64,000 bases of DNA, taken from assembly GCA_020002185.1 (NCBI GenBank), contig CM034543.1, positions 30,007,660 through 30,071,659 on the forward strand. The letters are read 5' to 3'. Below the pieces are notes generated by a model. It made no database searches. It worked only from the letters and a program-made list of their open reading frames with translations, and was not told where the DNA came from. Position 1 is the first letter of the stretch. Each line of letters begins with the position of its first letter. This document shows, piece after piece, positions 60,080 through 64,000 of this stretch. Source of the DNA: Paraescarpia echinospica. Taxonomy: Eukaryota > Annelida > Polychaeta > Sabellida > Siboglinidae. A program made the position numbers and the translations under genes.

Positions 60080-60962
60080 TTGTTTAAATGCAAGGAGTAT
60101 AGTAAACAAAAGAAATGAACTAAACCATTATGGTAGAAGATATTGATCCTCATATAATAGGTATAACCGAATCCTGGAACACCACCGATATATCAGATGC
60201 CGAATTGGGACTGACAGGATATGTAATGTTTAGGAAAGATAGAATAGGAAGACAGGGAGGTGGATTTATTTATATATTAAAGGCTTATGAAATAAATTAG
60301 AAAGAGAAGCAGATTGCGAAGAAGCTGTTTGGTGTAACATCCTTACAGGAAACTTAACGTTAACAATTGGGTTAGTTTATCGAAGTCCAAACATAAGCAT
60401 AGAAGAGAATGAAAAAATACAAAACGTTATAAGGGAAGTAAGCAAACGGGACTGTATTATTATGGGGGATTTTAAATACGGACATATAAAATGGAAATCT
60501 CTACAGAGTATGGGGAGTGAGGACCACAAGTTTTTAGTTTTAGTTCAAGATACTTTTCTTTCTCAACATGTGCTAGAACCAACCAGGGGTGAGAATACGT
60601 TAGACATAGTTTTGTCCTCACAGAATGAATTAGTTGACAATGTCAAGATATGTGAGCCACTGGGGAGTAGTGATTACAACCAGATACATTTTAACATCAA
60701 AGTAAAATCAGAAAGGAATAGTAAAAAGCAGTATAGGAGAAATTTCCACAAAGGAAGGTATAAGAACATGAGGAAATATTTAGCAAAGATACACTGGAAT
60801 AACACACTGAAAAATAAGACAGCAACAGAATGCTGGAATATATTAAAGATTGAAATTAAGTGCATAGTCGAAAAATTTGTACCCTTCAAAAACAAGGGAA
60901 ACGGTCCAAAAAGAAACACTTATCGAACGAAGCCATTAGAAAAATTAAGTATAAACAAATGA
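60080..60962 (+). pseudogene. CR1 ORF2 endonuclease domain, frameshifted
   Basis: Fragments in changing frames: NARSIVNKRNEL, IDPHIIGITESWN (catalytic Glu in TESW), DAELGLTGYVMFRKDR, GGGFIYI, LVYRSPNISI, CIIMGDFKYGHIKW, TRGENTLDIVLSSQNELV and EPLGSSDYNQIHF. The canonical GDFN reads GDFK and the terminal SDH reads SDY, both catalytic-site changes. The linker to RT follows. Confidence 0.8.
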
Positions 60963-61079
60963 TGTGAAAGACATATATATGTACTGGAAATAATTAAGAC
61001 TACAACAGTTATAAAGAAGCACAAGGTACAGCTGAAATTAGAAATTCAAAGAGAAGCTATGAACAACAATTAGCTAGTA

Positions 61080-62480
61080 ATATAAAACATGGCAGCAAGA
61101 GTTTTATGCGTATGTTCGAAGCAAACAGAAATTTCAAGATAAGGTCGGTCCTCTAGAAGATAGTGCTGGAAATATAATATCAGAGGGATTCTTAATGACA
61201 GAAGACCTGAATGAGTACTTTAGTTCAGTGTTTACCAGAGAAGACATTAGTTCACTGCCAGTACTAGAGGCTAAGTTCAAGGGGGCAGATTCAGACTATT
61301 TAGGACAATTAATTGTAACCCCGGAAATGGTAGCTAGGAAAATAAGTTCTATGAAGGATAATAAATCACCTGGAGTAGATGGGATTCCGCCAAACTACTA
61401 TTGGAAATTGTAGAACAAATTCGCGTACCGCTTGCAACAGCAACAAATGTGTTATGTTTTTTGGAAGACATCACTAAGTGGGTAGATGAGGGATCACCAG
61501 TAGATATTTTCTACTTAGATTTTTAAAAAGCTTTCGACAAAGTACCACATCAAAGATTACTGCTTAAACTAAAGGCCCATGGCATAGGAAATGGTATAAT
61601 AAACTGGACAGAAAAATGGCTGATTGACAGAAGACAACGTGTTGATGGGGGAGGCTTCAAACTGGAAATCGGTATTGAGTGGGGTACCACAGGGATCAGT
61701 ACTAAGACCTATATTAGATAGATACGATATGGATGATGAAATAACAAGCAAGGTGTTGACATTTGCGGATGATACAAAAGTGTTTAGAAGGATTAAAAGT
61801 GATGGAGATAGACAACATTTACAAGATGATCTTGACAAATTGATCTGAAAAGTGGCAAATGCTGTTAAATTTTGGGAAATATAAATGCCTCCACACAGGA
61901 CAAGGGAACGAAAATGTACAATATACAATGGGGGTACTGTACTAAGTACTACTGTAAAAGAAAAGGACTTAGGGTTAACCATTAGTGCTGATATGAAGGT
62001 TTCAGAGTAGTGCGGAATTGCAGCTTCAAAGGGAAATCAAATCCTTGGATTAATTAGGCGAAACATAACGTATAAGGAAATAGAGCTAATAATACCGCTG
62101 TACAAAACAATAGTGCAGAGGAGAACAACTAAAATGATACCAAAACTGAGGGATCTCAATTACGAAATACGCCTAAAAATGCGGCTTAACAACTCTAGAG
62201 ACCAGGAGATTGAGAGGAGATCAGATAGAAGTGCTTAAGATAATGAATGGTTATGAAAATATTGATAGAAATATTTTTTTTCAGTTAAGAAATATAGAAG
62301 GACTAGAGGACATGAAGTTACTTTAGCAAAGGAGCAGTGTAGATCAGATATAAGAAAGTTCTCATTTTAACAAAGGACTGTAAATGAAGATTATCTGCTG
62401 ATTGTGTGGGTGCTAGTAGCGTGAATATGTTTAAAAATAAAATCGACACATACCTCAGAAGGGTGGGATACACATAGACC
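61080..62480 (+). pseudogene. CR1 ORF2 reverse transcriptase, deleted and frameshifted
   Basis: SKSFMRMFEANR and EYFSSVFTRED lead to DNKSPGVDGIPP. The next block is missing (an internal deletion near 61,415). RT resumes with VDIFYLDF-stop-[42 protein letters not shown] and, after another deletion, VLTFADDTKVFRRI (FADD core), then GLIRRNITYKEIE, GDQIEVLKIMNGYENIDRN and YLRRVGYT. The C-terminus is typical CR1. Several stops; inactive. Confidence 0.85.
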
Positions 62481-62619
62481 AAAGGGTCGGACTCTCGATA
62501 AGCCAAAGGGCTTCCTTGTCCATCTGCCACCTAGAGTTAATTCTCTGGGTGGCAATCTTGTTAAATCTTGTTAAATATACAGATATAGCACCAATATACA
62601 ACTCCCTGTCATACCTCGT

Positions 62620-63450
62620 TTTGACGAGGCTGTAATGCCCTGTCTAACGGTATATAACACGACCAAGTATAGGTAGACAAAGTAGATATACAACCATTGT
62701 AATTGTAGAACATTAAATTTTGTGGAATTGCGCAGTTTTGAACATTCATCGTTTGATAGTGACCTTGTTTGACCTTCACTCTACACCGACTGCACCACGC
62801 GATAGCTCCCCGTCGTCACCCATATTTACGGGAAGACAGTAGCCTTTCCAACGGTGTATGACACGGCATTGAGTACATATGTAACATATATATGCAATCA
62901 TTGGTATTATACAACGTTTGCGGGATGGCGCAATTTCGAACATTTATCACTTGACGGTAACTCTGTTTGATCGTCGCTCCACACATACTCCGTTAACCGA
63001 CAGCTCCAATTCACATCAGATTTTAGCGGGGAGAAATTCTTCTTTCAAACAGTATATGACACGCACATATAAATAAAGAATTTACAGAATCATTGTAATT
63101 TTATGACTCATAGTATTAAAAAAAATCGAATATTCATAATTTCACGGTGATCTTGTCTGACCTTAGCTCCATACTTACCGTATCAGGAAACAACTCCACG
63201 TAGTATCCGATTTTATAAGGAGATAATAACCTTTCCAAAAATATATGACGTGATCACTTCATTATTAAGTAGATATACAACCATTGTAACGTTATGACGT
63301 TTGCGGAAGCGCACAATTTAGAATATTTATCATATGATGGTGACCCTGTTTGACATTCGATTCACGCTTACTGCTTCATTTGGCAGTTCTACGACAGGCC
63401 TATTTGGGACAGGGAGATGCATGGCTTTCAAATTATATAACATTTGGATG
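62620..63450 (-). repeat. Satellite of about 190 bp, right array (inverted, 4-5 units)
   Basis: Inverted relative to the array at 57,500. GTGACCTTGTTTGACCTTCA and its variants recur at 62,757, about 62,955, 63,150 and 63,342. Sequence identity with the left array looks like about 80 per cent. Confidence 0.85.
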
Positions 63451-63558
63451 TGTGTAGGGGGGGGGGGCATTTAAACACCTAAAATAAAGCATTTTTTGGG
63501 CTTTTGCCGCTCGCCTAAAATATGTATAAACATTATTTTGAATAGCAAAAAATGCGCA

Positions 63559-63810
63559 TCACCTGGCGGGATGCCTTCGTGGTTGATTGTCCTTATAGTA
63601 ATATTTACCAAATGTTAGAAAACACACAGCATCGTTACATAAACACCTCAACGCGCTCTCAGTTACTCGTTGTTTGTTCAAAAGAAGAAGATCGGAGAGA
63701 ATGTGAAATTCATGTTCATCGATAGCCCCTAGTCGTGTTAGTGTAGAATTATCAAATACTTTTCGCATTGCTATGCTACTGGCCTGAGGGTAGACATCAG
63801 CATTATTGTG
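63559..63810 (-). CDS. Unidentified ORF or possible exon
   Basis: An open frame of about 83 codons (HNNADVYPQASSIAMRK, then LTRLGAIDEHEFHILSDLL, ALRCLCNDAVCFLTFGKYYY) of mixed, protein-like composition that is not explained by a repeat. A CCAG-GTGATG possible donor lies near its 3' end, and CATAG acceptor-like sequence lies near the ATG. I do not recognise the family. It could be a short exon or a transposase fragment. Confidence 0.3.
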   Translation of the reverse strand, partial: HNNADVYPQASSIAMRKVFDNSTLTRLGAIDEHEFHILSDLLLLNKQRVTESALRCLCNDAVCFLTFGKYYYKDNQPRRHPAR

Positions 63811-64000
63811 CTAGCGTCTACTTCATGTTGCCATGTTCATGACACAAGGGCGCTTTCCCGAAGTATTTGCCGCGCGCGCGTCGTTCCTGCAATTGTTAGG
63901 TTACGTTTTACTTTCAGAACAATTGATTTGCCTTAAAAGATGATAATATTGACATATATTGTGTAGTTTGAAAATATATAGGTATTACGTCCGATTCGTG
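63811..64000. other. Window end, no feature
   Basis: About 190 bp with a short GCCGCGCGCGCGTCG stretch. Nothing supported. Confidence 0.5.

Larger units (their letters stand above)
59000..62575 (+). mobile_element. CR1-clade LINE, decayed, nearly full-length
   Basis: ORF1 with an SGNH esterase domain, ORF2 endonuclease, RT with internal deletions, and a 3' end with AAATCTTGTT repeats (about 62,553-62,574), in the right order on one strand. Frameshifts, stops and deletions make it inactive. It sits between inverted arrays of the 190-bp satellite. Confidence 0.85.

Overview
The window looks like nuclear DNA from a repeat-rich invertebrate animal, probably aquatic. The basis is degenerate CR1/jockey-group LINEs, a CR1 ORF1 with an SGNH esterase domain, a hAT element, a gypsy-like LTR element, a DIRS-like gag relic, a tRNA-like SINE, long AT/GA/CA/GT microsatellites and split exons of an F-type-lectin-like (FTP) gene with GT-AG introns. 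I cannot name the species. No bacterial operon, CRISPR array or functional RNA gene is present. Almost every long ORF here is a by-product of tandem repeats whose period is a multiple of three.

Layout. 1-5.85 kb: a giant inverted repeat (axis about 3,059) made of a 42-bp tandem unit carrying the D-arm/A-box sequence of tRNA-Val, arranged in 1.6-1.8-kb higher-order units. 5.9-8.2 kb: a mosaic of short repeats. 8.2-9.94 kb: a minus-strand LTR element (LTR, leader, gag, protease), truncated and frameshifted. 9.94-12.38 kb: AT-rich, no gene seen. 12.38-14.09 kb: a hAT element with a near-perfect 8-bp target duplication. 12.47-19.78 kb and 26.35-33.70 kb: two direct copies of one 7.3-kb segment, separated by an exactly 1,000-N gap and 5.6 kb of other repeats. 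The segment holds a hAT pseudogene, a foldback MITE, microsatellites and a dead LINE; only copy 2 shows the rest of the LINE, to 35.25 kb. 35.3-35.9 kb: a minisatellite. 36.3-39.3 kb: a minus-strand LINE split by a 1.74-kb composite insertion with a TGAC target duplication. 40.8-42.1 kb: a DIRS-like gag relic.

44.1-52.8 kb (minus) holds the only convincing host gene: a signal-peptide exon and two FTP-domain exons whose splice phases all agree (phase 1). Its introns carry a 48-bp minisatellite, a LINE scrap, a MITE and a 4.7-kb foldback element with a 21-bp minisatellite core. 53.2-57.0 kb: a 110-bp repeat and GT microsatellite enclosing a 3.1-kb block of extraordinary CpG-dense, strand-asymmetric low-complexity DNA, the strangest sequence in the window. 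57.5-63.45 kb: inverted arrays of a roughly 190-bp satellite carrying DR4 nuclear-receptor-type sites, flanking an RTE-like LINE tail and a decayed CR1 element. 63.5-64 kb: a short unidentified ORF.

Taken together this is accessory, transposon-dense DNA with one probable secreted-protein gene. Its recurrent theme is inverted repeats whose arms contain tandem repeats, an architecture resembling the foldback elements known from Drosophila (FB) and sea urchin (TU). Assembly artefact is a live alternative for the 7.3-kb duplication and for the CpG block.
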